The position numbers and the translations under genes were made by a program. Under the pieces are notes generated by a model, which ran no database searches, had not been told where the DNA came from, and worked only from the letters and a program-made list of their open reading frames with translations. 64,000 bases of DNA. Origin: Vibrio toranzoniae. GTDB taxonomy: Bacteria; Pseudomonadota; Gammaproteobacteria; Enterobacterales; Vibrionaceae. Below, one piece after another: positions 51,168 to 60,409 of the stretch; the first letter of the stretch is position 1; every line of letters begins with the position of its first letter. The DNA lies in contig NZ_AP025514.1 in the NCBI RefSeq assembly GCF_024347655.1, forward strand, positions 248,001 to 312,000, given 5' to 3'.

Positions 51168-52712
51168 ATGGTTGAACAACACCAACGCGCATTAAAAACC
51201 CAGCTTTGGAACATTGCCAACACGCTGCGTGGCAACATGTCTGCGGACGATTTTCGTGACTACATTCTTGGGCTTATCTTTTACAAGTACCTATCTGACA
51301 AGTTAAACCGCTACTGTGATGAGCTTCTTGCTGAAGATGGCATTACCTTTGTTGGTGCTGCTGATGATAAAGAGCTGCTCAATGATCTACGTGAAGAGTG
51401 TGTCGAGAACCTTGGTTACTTTATTGCGCCTAAGCAGCTTTTCTCTAGCCTAGCAGGGCGTGGTAAGAAACAAGAGTTTATTATCGATGAGCTTGATCGC
51501 TCTCTTGCTGATATTGAGCAATCCACCACAGCGGCGGACTCTGCCGATGACTTCAATGGTTTGTTTGAAGAGTTAGACCTAAACTCAAGCAAGCTGGGTA
51601 AAAACCCTGACGCACGCAACAAGCTAATCAGTCAGGTTTTGGTTCATTTAGATAACATCGACTTCCACCTAGAAAACACCGAGATTGACTTGCTGGGTGA
51701 TGCCTATGAATACCTTATCGGTCAGTTTGCTTCTGGTGCGGGTAAAAAGGCGGGTGAGTTCTATACGCCGCAACAGGTCAGTAAAATTCTAGCCAAGCTT
51801 GTGAGCATTGATGGCAATGTGAAATCGGTATACGACCCGACCTGTGGTTCTGGCTCATTGCTACTGCGTGTGGCGCGTGAAGTTGGCAGCCATAACTTAG
51901 AATTTTGTGGTCAAGAGCAAAACCCAAGCACGTTTAACCTAGCACGTATGAACATGCTGATGCACGGAGTACGTTACGATAAATTCGACATCAAAAACGA
52001 TGACACCCTAGAGCACCCAATGCACCTAGATAAGCGTTTTGATGCGGTAGTAGCAAACCCTCCGTTTTCAGCGAATTGGAGTGCCAACGAGCTGCACCTA
52101 AACAGTGAGCGCTTCGCCGATTACGGCAAGCTTGCTCCTAAATCGAAAGCAGATTTTGCTTTTGTACTGCACATGATCTATCAACTGAATGAAACGGGCA
52201 CGTTAGCGGTGGTTGTTCCTCACGGCATCCTTTTCCGTGGCGCAGCAGAAGGTCACATCCGTCAGCACCTTATCGAGAAAAAGAACTACCTAGATGCAGT
52301 GATTGGCTTACCTGCGGGTATCTTCTTTGGTACAGGTATCCCGACTTGTATCTTGGTGTTTAAGAAGAATCGTAAAAACGATGACAATGTGCTGTTCATC
52401 GACGCTTCTAGTCACTTCGAAAAAGGCAAAGCGCAAAACTACCTTCGTGATGAAGACGTTGAGCGTATTATTGGAGCCTACAGTAAGCGAGAGTCTGTCG
52501 AAAAATTTGCCCACGTTGCCAAGATTACCGAGATTGAAGAGAACGACTACAACCTCAACATCCCTCGTTACGTTGATACCTTTGAAGAAGAAGAGCCTGT
52601 CGATTTGGATGCAGTGGCGTCTGAGCTTGCTGAGCTAGAAACAAAGATGCACTCCGTGGATGCTGATATTGCTGGTTTTTGTTCGCAGTTAAATATTAAG
52701 GCTCCGTTCTAA
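51168..52712 (+). CDS. hsdM: Type I restriction-modification DNA methyltransferase subunit HsdM
   Basis: A 514-residue N6-adenine methyltransferase subunit. The N-terminal HsdM helical domain (LKTQLWNIANTLRGNMSADD) precedes the SAM motif I DPTCGSG (223-229) and the catalytic motif IV NPPF (297-300). With two HsdS-bound copies it methylates the recognition site; with HsdR the complex restricts unmodified DNA. First gene of a compact hsdM-hsdS-hsdR operon (12 and 36 bp gaps). A C-terminal coiled coil contacts HsdS. Confidence 0.95.
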   Translation: MVEQHQRALKTQLWNIANTLRGNMSADDFRDYILGLIFYKYLSDKLNRYCDELLAEDGITFVGAADDKELLNDLREECVENLGYFIAPKQLFSSLAGRGKKQEFIIDELDRSLADIEQSTTAADSADDFNGLFEELDLNSSKLGKNPDARNKLISQVLVHLDNIDFHLENTEIDLLGDAYEYLIGQFASGAGKKAGEFYTPQQVSKILAKLVSIDGNVKSVYDPTCGSGSLLLRVAREVGSHNLEFCGQEQNPSTFNLARMNMLMHGVRYDKFDIKNDDTLEHPMHLDKRFDAVVANPPFSANWSANELHLNSERFADYGKLAPKSKADFAFVLHMIYQLNETGTLAVVVPHGILFRGAAEGHIRQHLIEKKNYLDAVIGLPAGIFFGTGIPTCILVFKKNRKNDDNVLFIDASSHFEKGKAQNYLRDEDVERIIGAYSKRESVEKFAHVAKITEIEENDYNLNIPRYVDTFEEEEPVDLDAVASELAELETKMHSVDADIAGFCSQLNIKAPF

Positions 52713-52724
52713 GGAAGGTATGTT

Positions 52725-54002
52725 ATGACAGAGCAAATGAATGTGCCGAAACTGAGGTTTAGTGAGTTTGATAGTATGTTAGGGCTAAGTTACTTTGGTG
52801 AGTTAGTCAATGACATTACGTATGGCCCACGTTTTAGCGCTGAAGACTATTGCTCAGATGGTAATGTGAGGACTATACGTGGGACTGATATGGGGGCTAA
52901 TGGTGAGATTAAGTACCATCAAGTTCCTACAGCACAGCTAGATGTAAAAACGGTTAATCGTCACGAACTTAAAGATGGTGATCTTGTGATGATTACTACG
53001 GCTGATTGCGGTATAACATCTGTATATCGTGAACAACCAATTAAGCATATTTGTAGTGCATATGCAGTAAAAATCAACTTGAATGAGAATGCTGACTCTA
53101 CTTACTTTAAGTATTTTTATCAGACGAGCAAAGCGCAGTATGAAGTGAGTAGATTTATTCGTAAGGCAACTGTTTCCAACTTACCCGGATCGGATATAAA
53201 TCGAATCAGGCATTACCCTCCATCACTTCAAGAACAACAAAAAATCGCCTCGTTCTTATCAAAGGTCGATGAGAAAATCTCACTACTCACAGAGAAGAAA
53301 GACAAGCTCACCGAGTACAAAAAAGGTGTGATGCAGCAGTTGTTTAACGGTAAGTGGGAAGAGCAAGATGGGCAGCTAACATTTACCCCACCGACACTGC
53401 GTTTTAAAGCAGATGACGGCAGCGAGTTCCCTGATTGGGAAGAGAAGAAGTTGGGTGATGTGCTAATCAAGTATCGCTTGGGTGGGAATTACCAAAACTC
53501 GGAAGTTAGAACTCAGTTTCCTTTGATAAAAATGGGAAACCTAGGTCGAGGAAACATCAACTTAAACAAAGTCGAATATATTCTTGAAGGTGAGGCAATT
53601 GACTCTCAAGACCGAATTCAAGAAGGTGATTTATTCTTTAATACACGAAATACCTTAGAGTTGGTTGGAAAGGTTGCGATATGGAAGAATGAATTATCAG
53701 AGGCTTACTATAACTCGAACCTAATGCGACTTGAATTCGAAAACAATTATTTTATGAATTATTGCTTGAACTCTTTTAACGGTGTTAGAGGTTTGAGAAG
53801 GTTCGCAACAGGTACGACAAGTGTTGCTGCAATTTACACCAGAGATTTACTGAAACTAAAGCTCTGTATTCCTAGCCTTGAAGAGCAAACCAAGATTTCT
53901 GACTTCCTATCGGTGGTCGATCAGAAGATTGACTTAACCAACTCAGAGCTTGAAAAAGCCAAAGAGTGGAAGAAGGGGTTGTTACAGCAAATGTTCGTGT
54001 AG
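52725..54002 (+). CDS. hsdS: Type I restriction-modification specificity subunit HsdS
   Basis: A 425-residue DNA-recognition subunit with two target recognition domains. Each is followed by a conserved helical spacer: LQEQQKIASFLSKVDEKISL (about 166-185) and LEEQTKISDFLSVVDQKIDL (about 384-403). TRD sequences are unrelated to each other, as expected for a bipartite asymmetric target; the target itself cannot be deduced. No inverted repeats or second hsdS copy suggest phase variation here. Confidence 0.94.
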   Translation: MTEQMNVPKLRFSEFDSMLGLSYFGELVNDITYGPRFSAEDYCSDGNVRTIRGTDMGANGEIKYHQVPTAQLDVKTVNRHELKDGDLVMITTADCGITSVYREQPIKHICSAYAVKINLNENADSTYFKYFYQTSKAQYEVSRFIRKATVSNLPGSDINRIRHYPPSLQEQQKIASFLSKVDEKISLLTEKKDKLTEYKKGVMQQLFNGKWEEQDGQLTFTPPTLRFKADDGSEFPDWEEKKLGDVLIKYRLGGNYQNSEVRTQFPLIKMGNLGRGNINLNKVEYILEGEAIDSQDRIQEGDLFFNTRNTLELVGKVAIWKNELSEAYYNSNLMRLEFENNYFMNYCLNSFNGVRGLRRFATGTTSVAAIYTRDLLKLKLCIPSLEEQTKISDFLSVVDQKIDLTNSELEKAKEWKKGLLQQMFV

Positions 54003-54038
54003 TTAGGGCCGTCAGTTGGATTTATAAAAAGAAGAATT

Positions 54039-56972
54039 ATGAGCACACAATCAGAAGCACAACTTGAAAAAGAGCTAATCGATCAGCTTGTTGCTGCCGA
54101 TTTCAAACCTGTCGATATTGGCAATGCTGATGCGCTAAAAGCAAACCTCAAGACTCAACTTGAGAAAGCCAATGGCGTAACGCTCGCAGAGCGTGAGTTT
54201 GAAAGTGTGCTCATCAAGCTTGAAAAGGGCAACATCTTCGATAAATCCAAGCGCTTGAAAGGCAAGGTTGATGTCACTCGTGAAGACGGCACCACCGATT
54301 ACCTGACTCTGTTATTTGATGATGCGAAGAAAAACTTCTTCCAAGTGACCAACCAGATCACTATTCAAGGGACGTATGAGAACCGCTACGACGTCACTAT
54401 TTTAGTGAATGGTTTACCGCTGATTCAAATTGAACTAAAACGCCGTGGCATTGAGTTGGCGGAAGCCTTTAACCAGATCAAACGTTACGACAAGCATACT
54501 TATGGTGCTCAAGGTGGGTTGTTCAATTACGTGCAGTTGTTTGTTATATCTAATGGCGTCAACACCAAATATTTCTCGAATAACCGTGAGCTTTCGTTTA
54601 AGCAGACCTTCCACTGGACGGATGTTGAAAACAACAAGATTAACTCGCTCCCTCAATTTGCGGATGCTTTTTTAAATCAACCACACCTGACTAAGATGCT
54701 GAGTCGTTACATCGTACAGAACGAGTCAGGTAAGTTTTTGATGGTGCTTCGTCCGTACCAGTTCTATGCGGTAGAAGCGATCGTTAATCAGGTTAAAACA
54801 AACAATAATCACGGTTACATTTGGCACACCACAGGCAGTGGCAAGACGCTGACTAGCTTCAAAACGGCTCAGATCCTCTCTACGTTGGAAGAGGTCGACA
54901 GAGTGGTCTTTGTAGTTGATCGTAAAGACCTCGATTACCAAACTGCCAAAGAGTTTGATGCATTTTTGAGAGGTAGTGTCGACAGCACGGGTGACACCAA
55001 AAGCCTTCTGAATCAGTTCCTCGGCTCACGACCTGTACCTAAAAAAGCCCTAAATTCCCAAGATAGTAGTGCCAACGATAGTGAAGAGTTGCCACAAGTC
55101 GCAGAGTATGCGCCTATCTACAGTACTAAAGTCAATCGCATCAACAAGCTCACCATCACTACGATTCAAAAGCTTAATAACCTGATCACTAAGCCTCGTT
55201 TCAAAGGGCAGGTTGAACACCTTCGCCAAGAACGTGTTGTCTTTATTTTTGATGAATGCCATCGCAGTCAATTTGGCGAAACGCACCAAAACATCGTCGA
55301 CTTCTTCGAGAAAGCACAACTGTTTGGTTTTACGGGAACGCCTATCTTTTCCGACAATGCGACGGCTAAAAAAGTCGAAGGCAAAGGCACACAGAAGCGA
55401 ACCACAAAAGACCTATTTGGTGAGCGTCTCCATAGCTATGTGATTGTTGACGCTATCAAAGATGACAACGTGCTACCGTTTGCCATTGAGTATTATGGTA
55501 AGCTGAAACATAAAAATGACGGCATGGATGTCGATGTGAGCAGTATCGATGTCGCGGAGTTCTTTAGCTCTCCTAAACGTATTAAACAAGTGTGCGAGCA
55601 CATCATTGGCATTCACGCTCATAAGACTAAACGCAAGTTTAACGCCATGCTGTGTGTGGCAAGCGTGCCTGATCTCATCACTTACTACGATACTTTCAAA
55701 GCCCTCAAAGAAGAGGGCAAGCATAAGCTCAATATCGGCACCATCTTCAGCTACGGTGTGAATGAGGAAGAAGAGTTCGAATGCGAGGTCAATGTTAAAG
55801 GCTTGGCAGAAGCGAACGCCAAAGTGCATAGCCGAGACAAGTTGGACGCTTACATCGAAGACTACAACCAGCAGTTTGGTACGAGCTATTCGACCAAAGA
55901 TACCGACAGCTTCTACAACTACTACAAAGATCTCTCTAACCGCACGAAGAACGGCGAAGTAGATATCCTTCTAGTAGTGAATATGTTCCTTACGGGTTTT
56001 GATGCTCCCGGATTGAATACCATTTATGTCGACAAAAACCTTAAGTTCCACGGCTTAGTACAAGCGTTCTCCCGTACTAATCGCTTAAATGGCACGGTGA
56101 AGTCGCATGGCAACGTTATGTGTTACCGCAACCTCAAACCGCAAGCAGATGAGGCGTTTACGCTATTCTCGAATAAGAAGCCTACAGAGCATATCGAAGT
56201 TCCAGACCTTAACGGTTTGACTGAGGACTTCACTAAAGCACTTGAAGCGTTGAAAGCAATTACTCCTGATGTGCAAAGTGTCGATGACTTGCCTGACGAG
56301 GACATGCAAGCAGGTTTCATCAAGCAGTTCCGTATCTTAATGCGCTTAAAGAACCAACTAGAGACATTCAGCGACTTCGATATTGAAACGCTTGGCATTT
56401 CTGAGCAAGAGTTCGTCGACTACGCCTCTAAATACAGCGATTTAGCCCGTGAAATCAAGAAAGGCCCTGCGGAGAAAGAATCTATCCTTGCGGACATCGA
56501 CTTTGAGCTTGAACTGCTCCAACGAGATGAAGTCAACGTTGGTTACATTCGTCATTTGCTGATGACGATGCTTGAAGAGTCTTGTGAAGAAGCTAAAGAC
56601 AAAAAGCGTCAAGTCATCGCTAACTTGTTAGCGACTGAGCCAACTCTGTACAGTAAGCGTTCTCTCATCGAAGGCTTTATCGAGAAGAGCATGCAAGGCT
56701 TAGTGCAAGGTGCTGAATTTGATGAGTACATCGAAGAGCAGAAGCAAAAAGAAATGCGTCAACTCGCAGAGGAAGAAAAGCTTGATGGCAATAAGTTTAA
56801 AGAAATTATTCTTGATATTGAGCAGGGCTTGAAAGTCGACGACCTCAAATCGGATGATATTGCCAAGCTGACCACAGAGAAAATGACGTTCCGATCCCGC
56901 CGGACTATTATTCCTCGTATTGCTGAGCGGTTAAAACGCTTCGCAGAAACTTTTGTTGAAGGGTTCCACTAA
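54039..56972 (+). CDS. hsdR: Type I restriction endonuclease subunit HsdR
   Basis: A 977-residue motor and nuclease subunit. The N-terminal PD-(D/E)xK nuclease has Asp118 and Glu132-x-Lys134. The SF2 translocase has Walker A TTGSGKT (264-270) and DECH (405-408), followed by the FTGTPIF motif and MFLTGFDAPGLNTIYVDKNL. A C-terminal helical domain binds HsdM. Intact and full length, so the system should be active. A terminator lies about 150 bp downstream. Confidence 0.96.
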   Translation: MSTQSEAQLEKELIDQLVAADFKPVDIGNADALKANLKTQLEKANGVTLAEREFESVLIKLEKGNIFDKSKRLKGKVDVTREDGTTDYLTLLFDDAKKNFFQVTNQITIQGTYENRYDVTILVNGLPLIQIELKRRGIELAEAFNQIKRYDKHTYGAQGGLFNYVQLFVISNGVNTKYFSNNRELSFKQTFHWTDVENNKINSLPQFADAFLNQPHLTKMLSRYIVQNESGKFLMVLRPYQFYAVEAIVNQVKTNNNHGYIWHTTGSGKTLTSFKTAQILSTLEEVDRVVFVVDRKDLDYQTAKEFDAFLRGSVDSTGDTKSLLNQFLGSRPVPKKALNSQDSSANDSEELPQVAEYAPIYSTKVNRINKLTITTIQKLNNLITKPRFKGQVEHLRQERVVFIFDECHRSQFGETHQNIVDFFEKAQLFGFTGTPIFSDNATAKKVEGKGTQKRTTKDLFGERLHSYVIVDAIKDDNVLPFAIEYYGKLKHKNDGMDVDVSSIDVAEFFSSPKRIKQVCEHIIGIHAHKTKRKFNAMLCVASVPDLITYYDTFKALKEEGKHKLNIGTIFSYGVNEEEEFECEVNVKGLAEANAKVHSRDKLDAYIEDYNQQFGTSYSTKDTDSFYNYYKDLSNRTKNGEVDILLVVNMFLTGFDAPGLNTIYVDKNLKFHGLVQAFSRTNRLNGTVKSHGNVMCYRNLKPQADEAFTLFSNKKPTEHIEVPDLNGLTEDFTKALEALKAITPDVQSVDDLPDEDMQAGFIKQFRILMRLKNQLETFSDFDIETLGISEQEFVDYASKYSDLAREIKKGPAEKESILADIDFELELLQRDEVNVGYIRHLLMTMLEESCEEAKDKKRQVIANLLATEPTLYSKRSLIEGFIEKSMQGLVQGAEFDEYIEEQKQKEMRQLAEEEKLDGNKFKEIILDIEQGLKVDDLKSDDIAKLTTEKMTFRSRRTIIPRIAERLKRFAETFVEGFH

Positions 56973-57123
56973 CCATTGTCGCAGTGCTTTCTTATTTTCA
57001 GCTTTAAATCAAAAATAAAGCCACTAGAAAAGATGACAAGGATTGTTGAGTGGGGTGAAGTAATCGTAAACGAGGTACCCGTTATAAAGATGTTTCTTAG
57101 GGTATTTATCTAGGATAGCCGGA

Positions 57124-57158
57124 AAGGCTTCGTTTATTTAAGGGACGAAGCCTTTTTT
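57124..57158 (+). terminator. Terminator after hsdR
   Basis: AAGGCTTCG / CGAAGCCTT stem with a 13-base loop and T tract, immediately before the end of the convergent gene. Confidence 0.8.
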
Positions 57159-57164
57159 CTAGGG

Positions 57165-57872
57165 TTAAGCTAATTGCCTTTTACGTTCTTCGTCGAAGAA
57201 GTTGTATACAGTATCTACATGTGTATATAGAGAGTGTTCTAGAACAAACTGCCTAAACCGACCTTCAGACCAAGTCGCCATCTCTTCATAGTCGGGAGTG
57301 GGGTCTAGGGTTAGTACATTTTTTTCAGCATGTACTTCGCTCCAGTGTTCAGTTGCTTGTTGCTGAATATCACCATCTAAATCCAAATTATCTTCTAAGT
57401 TGTTCACAAAACTGACCCACTCCTCATTGCTAAGCCAAGCTCCATCAACCATATCGATTTGCAAATGACAAATCTCAGAGCCAGCAATGTACGGAGTAGG
57501 ATTACTTAGATAAGGTGTTTCAAGGACTAAACCATCATTAGTGATTGCGACACAAAGGCCTCCGCTCAAAGGCGGGCAAAGCACATCGCATTTTAGTAGC
57601 CTTTCAAACCTTGCGGTATTAGTGGTTTTTGAAACAGGTAAGCCACAAGCGATCAATGCGTTAATAAATTCGCTGACTTTAATTAGAATAATCGACTGGC
57701 TCTTCATCGATTCAAGGCTATTGCACTGTGCGTGCTTTGCTAGGGCTTGGTAGCCTTGATTAAGAGATAATGTGCGATTGTCTTTGGCGATGGTTCTATA
57801 CTCATCTTTAAAGACTGAAAGTAACTGTACTGGAGTGAGTTCTGAAAATTGAGAATAAGCATTAGCGTTCAT
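57165..57872 (-). CDS. Hypothetical protein beside the hsd operon
   Basis: A 235-residue soluble acidic protein beginning MNANAYSQFSELTPVQLLSV. It has helical N-terminal and mixed C-terminal regions (WLSNEEWVSFVNNLEDNLDL, FRQFVLEHSLYTHVDTVYNF). No motif or membrane segment recognised. It is convergent with hsdR across a shared terminator. A role in defence or in element maintenance is possible only by position. Confidence 0.6.
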   Translation of the reverse strand: MNANAYSQFSELTPVQLLSVFKDEYRTIAKDNRTLSLNQGYQALAKHAQCNSLESMKSQSIILIKVSEFINALIACGLPVSKTTNTARFERLLKCDVLCPPLSGGLCVAITNDGLVLETPYLSNPTPYIAGSEICHLQIDMVDGAWLSNEEWVSFVNNLEDNLDLDGDIQQQATEHWSEVHAEKNVLTLDPTPDYEEMATWSEGRFRQFVLEHSLYTHVDTVYNFFDEERKRQLA

Positions 57873-58092
57873 ACTGCCTCGATATCATGCTGGATTTTTT
57901 GACACACCGCGTTTGATTTTGTTGGTTTGCCAATGACCAGCATCTAGTCGTAGCAATATTAAATGAGTACTTAAAAATGATCTCAGTTTACAGCAAACGC
58001 ACCATTAGCCTGAGAGAGCTGTACAGGACTATAAATAGTAAAGAAAGAAAATTCAATCATTTAATTACCATGCCCGTTGAAATCGTCTCCAT

Positions 58093-58119
58093 AAAAAAGC
58101 CCCCATATTAATGGAGGCT
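58093..58119 (-). terminator. Terminator of the small membrane-protein genes
   Basis: AGCCTCCAT / ATGGGGGCT on the minus strand (one G-U), loop TAAT, then six T. It lies 18 bp past the stop of the 45-residue gene. Confidence 0.8.
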
Positions 58120-58136
58120 CGTTGTTCTTCTTTTTC

Positions 58137-58274
58137 TTACAAGTCGTAGTACTCTGCTAGGTATCCGATCAAATCACCGCCCTTCAGAAGTAAGAAGGCA
58201 ATGACCATCATGACACCTAAACCAACCGCAAAGCTTTTCATTCTGTCTTTTATTGAAATGTAATCATCTGACAT
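58137..58274 (-). CDS. Small single-helix membrane protein, 45 residues
   Basis: It encodes MSDDYISIKDRMKSFAVGLG followed by a hydrophobic helix (VMMVIAFLLL) and a short acidic tail ending YYDL. GGAGAT lies four bases before the ATG, and a terminator follows the stop, so this short frame is very likely real. Unknown function. It is cotranscribed with the next small membrane protein upstream. Confidence 0.65.
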   Translation of the reverse strand: MSDDYISIKDRMKSFAVGLGVMMVIAFLLLKGGDLIGYLAEYYDL

Positions 58275-58342
58275 GGGTATCTCCGTTTATTTTTCTTTTA
58301 AGCCGTTTGAACGTTGCTTGAAATCGGGTTTTTAGAGTTGAT

Positions 58343-58570
58343 TTACCAGCGACCTAGATTTTCTAAGTCCATATCCCAATAGTACTTAGCGCAAGCTTTT
58401 ACTTTCCAGTCAGATTGTTCGCTAACGCCAATACCGTAAGCTTTTTGGCACCAACTGCTGGCTAAGAATTCAGCGGTAGCATATGTAAAGCCAACTAAAG
58501 CAATCAGCGTCAAGATTAGATTAATAAGTTTCGGGATTGGGTGCATTTTTTTGTTAGTGTTGTCTTTCAT
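58343..58570 (-). CDS. Small membrane protein, 75 residues, unknown
   Basis: One hydrophobic helix (about 14-35, KLINLILTLIALVGFTYATA) followed by a tail with two cysteines (WCQKAYGIG and KVKACAKYYWD). Ribosome site is weak; an alternative ATG is codon 9. It precedes the 45-residue gene by 68 bp on the same strand. No family recognised. Confidence 0.5.
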   Translation of the reverse strand: MKDNTNKKMHPIPKLINLILTLIALVGFTYATAEFLASSWCQKAYGIGVSEQSDWKVKACAKYYWDMDLENLGRW

Positions 58571-58697
58571 TTTTTATAAAAAAATCATAAGCTTATATGG
58601 AGCGATTGTGCAATTAAATGTATTTTAATGCAAGATTATAAACAGCAATATATTGTTTTGTATGGCTTTATTGGTATGGAGACTGTCTTGAAGTGGA

Positions 58698-58979
58698 TCA
58701 AAGGTGGCTGCTAGAGCTATTTTTATGCATCCTTGTCATAATCGTTAGACAATTTTTAGCAAAATCAACCGCTTTTTCATGGTGTTGCATTTTACACAAG
58801 AAAGAGTCGTAGCTCTCTTTATTAACTACCAGTTTTACACGTTTACCCTCCAAGTGATAATCAATAAAGCCACGATAAATCAATGCATCAGGGTGCGGCT
58901 TACCAACAATCTTATATTGATTATGGAAGTTCAGTGTCCAGAGGCTCGCCTCAAAAATTAAATCTTCAATATGTTTCAT
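58698..58979 (-). CDS. Hypothetical protein, 93 residues
   Basis: A soluble protein, MKHIEDLIFEASLWTLNFHN, with a C-terminal run of serines. AAAGGTTAGCG precedes the start, a fair ribosome site. It is the first gene downstream of the inner integrase, 49 bp after it. Not similar by eye to excisionases, which usually have an HTH; no function assigned. Confidence 0.5.
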   Translation of the reverse strand: MKHIEDLIFEASLWTLNFHNQYKIVGKPHPDALIYRGFIDYHLEGKRVKLVVNKESYDSFLCKMQHHEKAVDFAKNCLTIMTRMHKNSSSSHL

Positions 58980-59027
58980 CGCTAACCTTTACTTCCTGAC
59001 ATTCAATGGCACAGCGAACATTAATCT

Positions 59028-60128
59028 CTAATTGAGCTTGATGTGATCTTCTGGCAAAACAACAGGGATATTACGCAGGTAATGTGTGAGTTGCATCTCA
59101 GCCGAGCTATGCCCTGCGAGTTTGGACACACCATAAAGATCCATGCCGTGCTTGTATAGTTCAGACGAGCCAGTTGCTCGTAGGTCGTGAAAATGCAGAT
59201 CATCAATACCGAGCGCCTTCATTGCTTTCGTCCATGATGTACTCACTGATTTTGGATTAAATGGAAAAATCGGATCAGTTGGCCTCCCTTTTGGCATCTT
59301 GTTGATGATGGCAATGGTGGCAGCATTGAGCGTGATTTTAGTGATTTTGTTTTTATTATCTGTCGGATCTTTTCGCTTATCGACGGTAAGGACATGTGTC
59401 GTTTCATCGTAGTGCTTCCATTGGAGTTTCTGACAAATTTCACCTTGTCGTAAGCAGACATATAATGCAAACCACATAATGTCTATCATCGGGATTGATG
59501 AGCGCCCCCTTAATTCCATTTTGTCATAGTATTCAGTAATGCGATTCAGCTCATCAAGTGATAAAACTCGATTGCGAGGATGACTCCGACTTATCAATCC
59601 ATGCCTTTTTAACGTTGGTCTCGCATCTCGCAGTGCATCTGTATTGAAATTGAATCCTAATAGCGTGTTCGCATCATAAAACGCCGTGGATAGTGCGCTT
59701 AGATAAAAGCCTAGCGTTGAGGGTGAAAGTTGATAATTTTCCTGAATCTCTCTCATTGATTGAATGATATCCCTAGGTGTAATCAAATCGATTGGCAGAT
59801 CTGCTAATGAAGAGTTAATAAAACGCTTAATGACGGTTGAGATATTTTTGTTGTATTTGGAGGCCATTTCTTCATCCGCTGACACATAAGATTGAAATTG
59901 GGTTAGGGCATCGCTAACAGCAAGAGCAATAGGCTTTGAATGAAGAAAACTAAAATCGTTCTCCTTAAGCTGCGCTGAGATTTTTTTGGCAAGTCGCGCA
60001 GCTTGTGACTGTTTTTTAAATGTGCGAGACATGGAAAATTTAATAGGGTCTTTTTTGCCTGATCTTGCTCTGACCTTGTAAGACATGCCGGATTTGAGAT
60101 GTTGTGGCTCGATACTAATTGTTGCCAT
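59028..60128 (-). CDS. Tyrosine recombinase (integrase), inner copy
   Basis: A 366-residue phage-type integrase. Arm-binding N-terminus MATISIEPQHLKSGMSYKVR, then a core-binding SAM-like domain and catalytic domain with Arg227 (CLRQGE), Lys253, His314/Arg317 (HFHDLR), His340 (AGH) and Tyr350. All catalytic residues are intact. It shares its start (MATISIE) and plan with the outer integrase but is clearly diverged. It lies next to the right 48-bp repeat, so it may have brought in the hsd island. Confidence 0.9.
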   Translation of the reverse strand: MATISIEPQHLKSGMSYKVRARSGKKDPIKFSMSRTFKKQSQAARLAKKISAQLKENDFSFLHSKPIALAVSDALTQFQSYVSADEEMASKYNKNISTVIKRFINSSLADLPIDLITPRDIIQSMREIQENYQLSPSTLGFYLSALSTAFYDANTLLGFNFNTDALRDARPTLKRHGLISRSHPRNRVLSLDELNRITEYYDKMELRGRSSIPMIDIMWFALYVCLRQGEICQKLQWKHYDETTHVLTVDKRKDPTDNKNKITKITLNAATIAIINKMPKGRPTDPIFPFNPKSVSTSWTKAMKALGIDDLHFHDLRATGSSELYKHGMDLYGVSKLAGHSSAEMQLTHYLRNIPVVLPEDHIKLN

Positions 60129-60199
60129 TTTTGGACTCTTTTTTAACTGGTTTGAGTCGATAGTAATGGTTTGGATTTGATTGTAAATACGACGGTGGT

Positions 60200-60247
60200 T
60201 TGTTTTAACTTGTTGATTGTAAAATACTTTTATTTATATTAGTGCAT
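60200..60247 (+). repeat. Right copy of the 48-bp imperfect direct repeat (possible attR of a nested island)
   Basis: Lies 72 bp upstream of the inner integrase start. See the left copy at 50777. It has no similarity to the dusA core, so if it is an attachment site it belongs to a different target. Confidence 0.65.
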
Positions 60248-60409
60248 GGGGTTATTGGTTTTTCTAGATGGGATCTATTTATCAATTAGTTAGAAATTTT
60301 GAGTCCATGATTCCGCTCCTTTTCGTCAAAAAACAAATCATGCCTTTGAAAATGTAACGATATGTAACAATAGGTGTGGCTCTTCAATCATGACAGAGCC
60401 ACTCGTTTG

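Larger units (their letters stand above)
50777..60247. mobile_element. Possible nested island carrying hsdMSR and its own integrase
   Basis: A 9.5-kb segment bounded by the 48-bp direct repeats. It contains the type I restriction-modification operon, four unknown genes and a tyrosine integrase whose start lies 71 bp inside the right repeat. The layout (cargo, integrase at one end, att-like repeat beyond it) is that of a genomic island. The repeats are only 83% identical, so this remains a hypothesis. Confidence 0.45.

Noticed and set aside
52725-54002. Phase-variable hsdS by inversion
   Set aside because: No second specificity gene, no inverted repeats and no recombinase next to hsdS.
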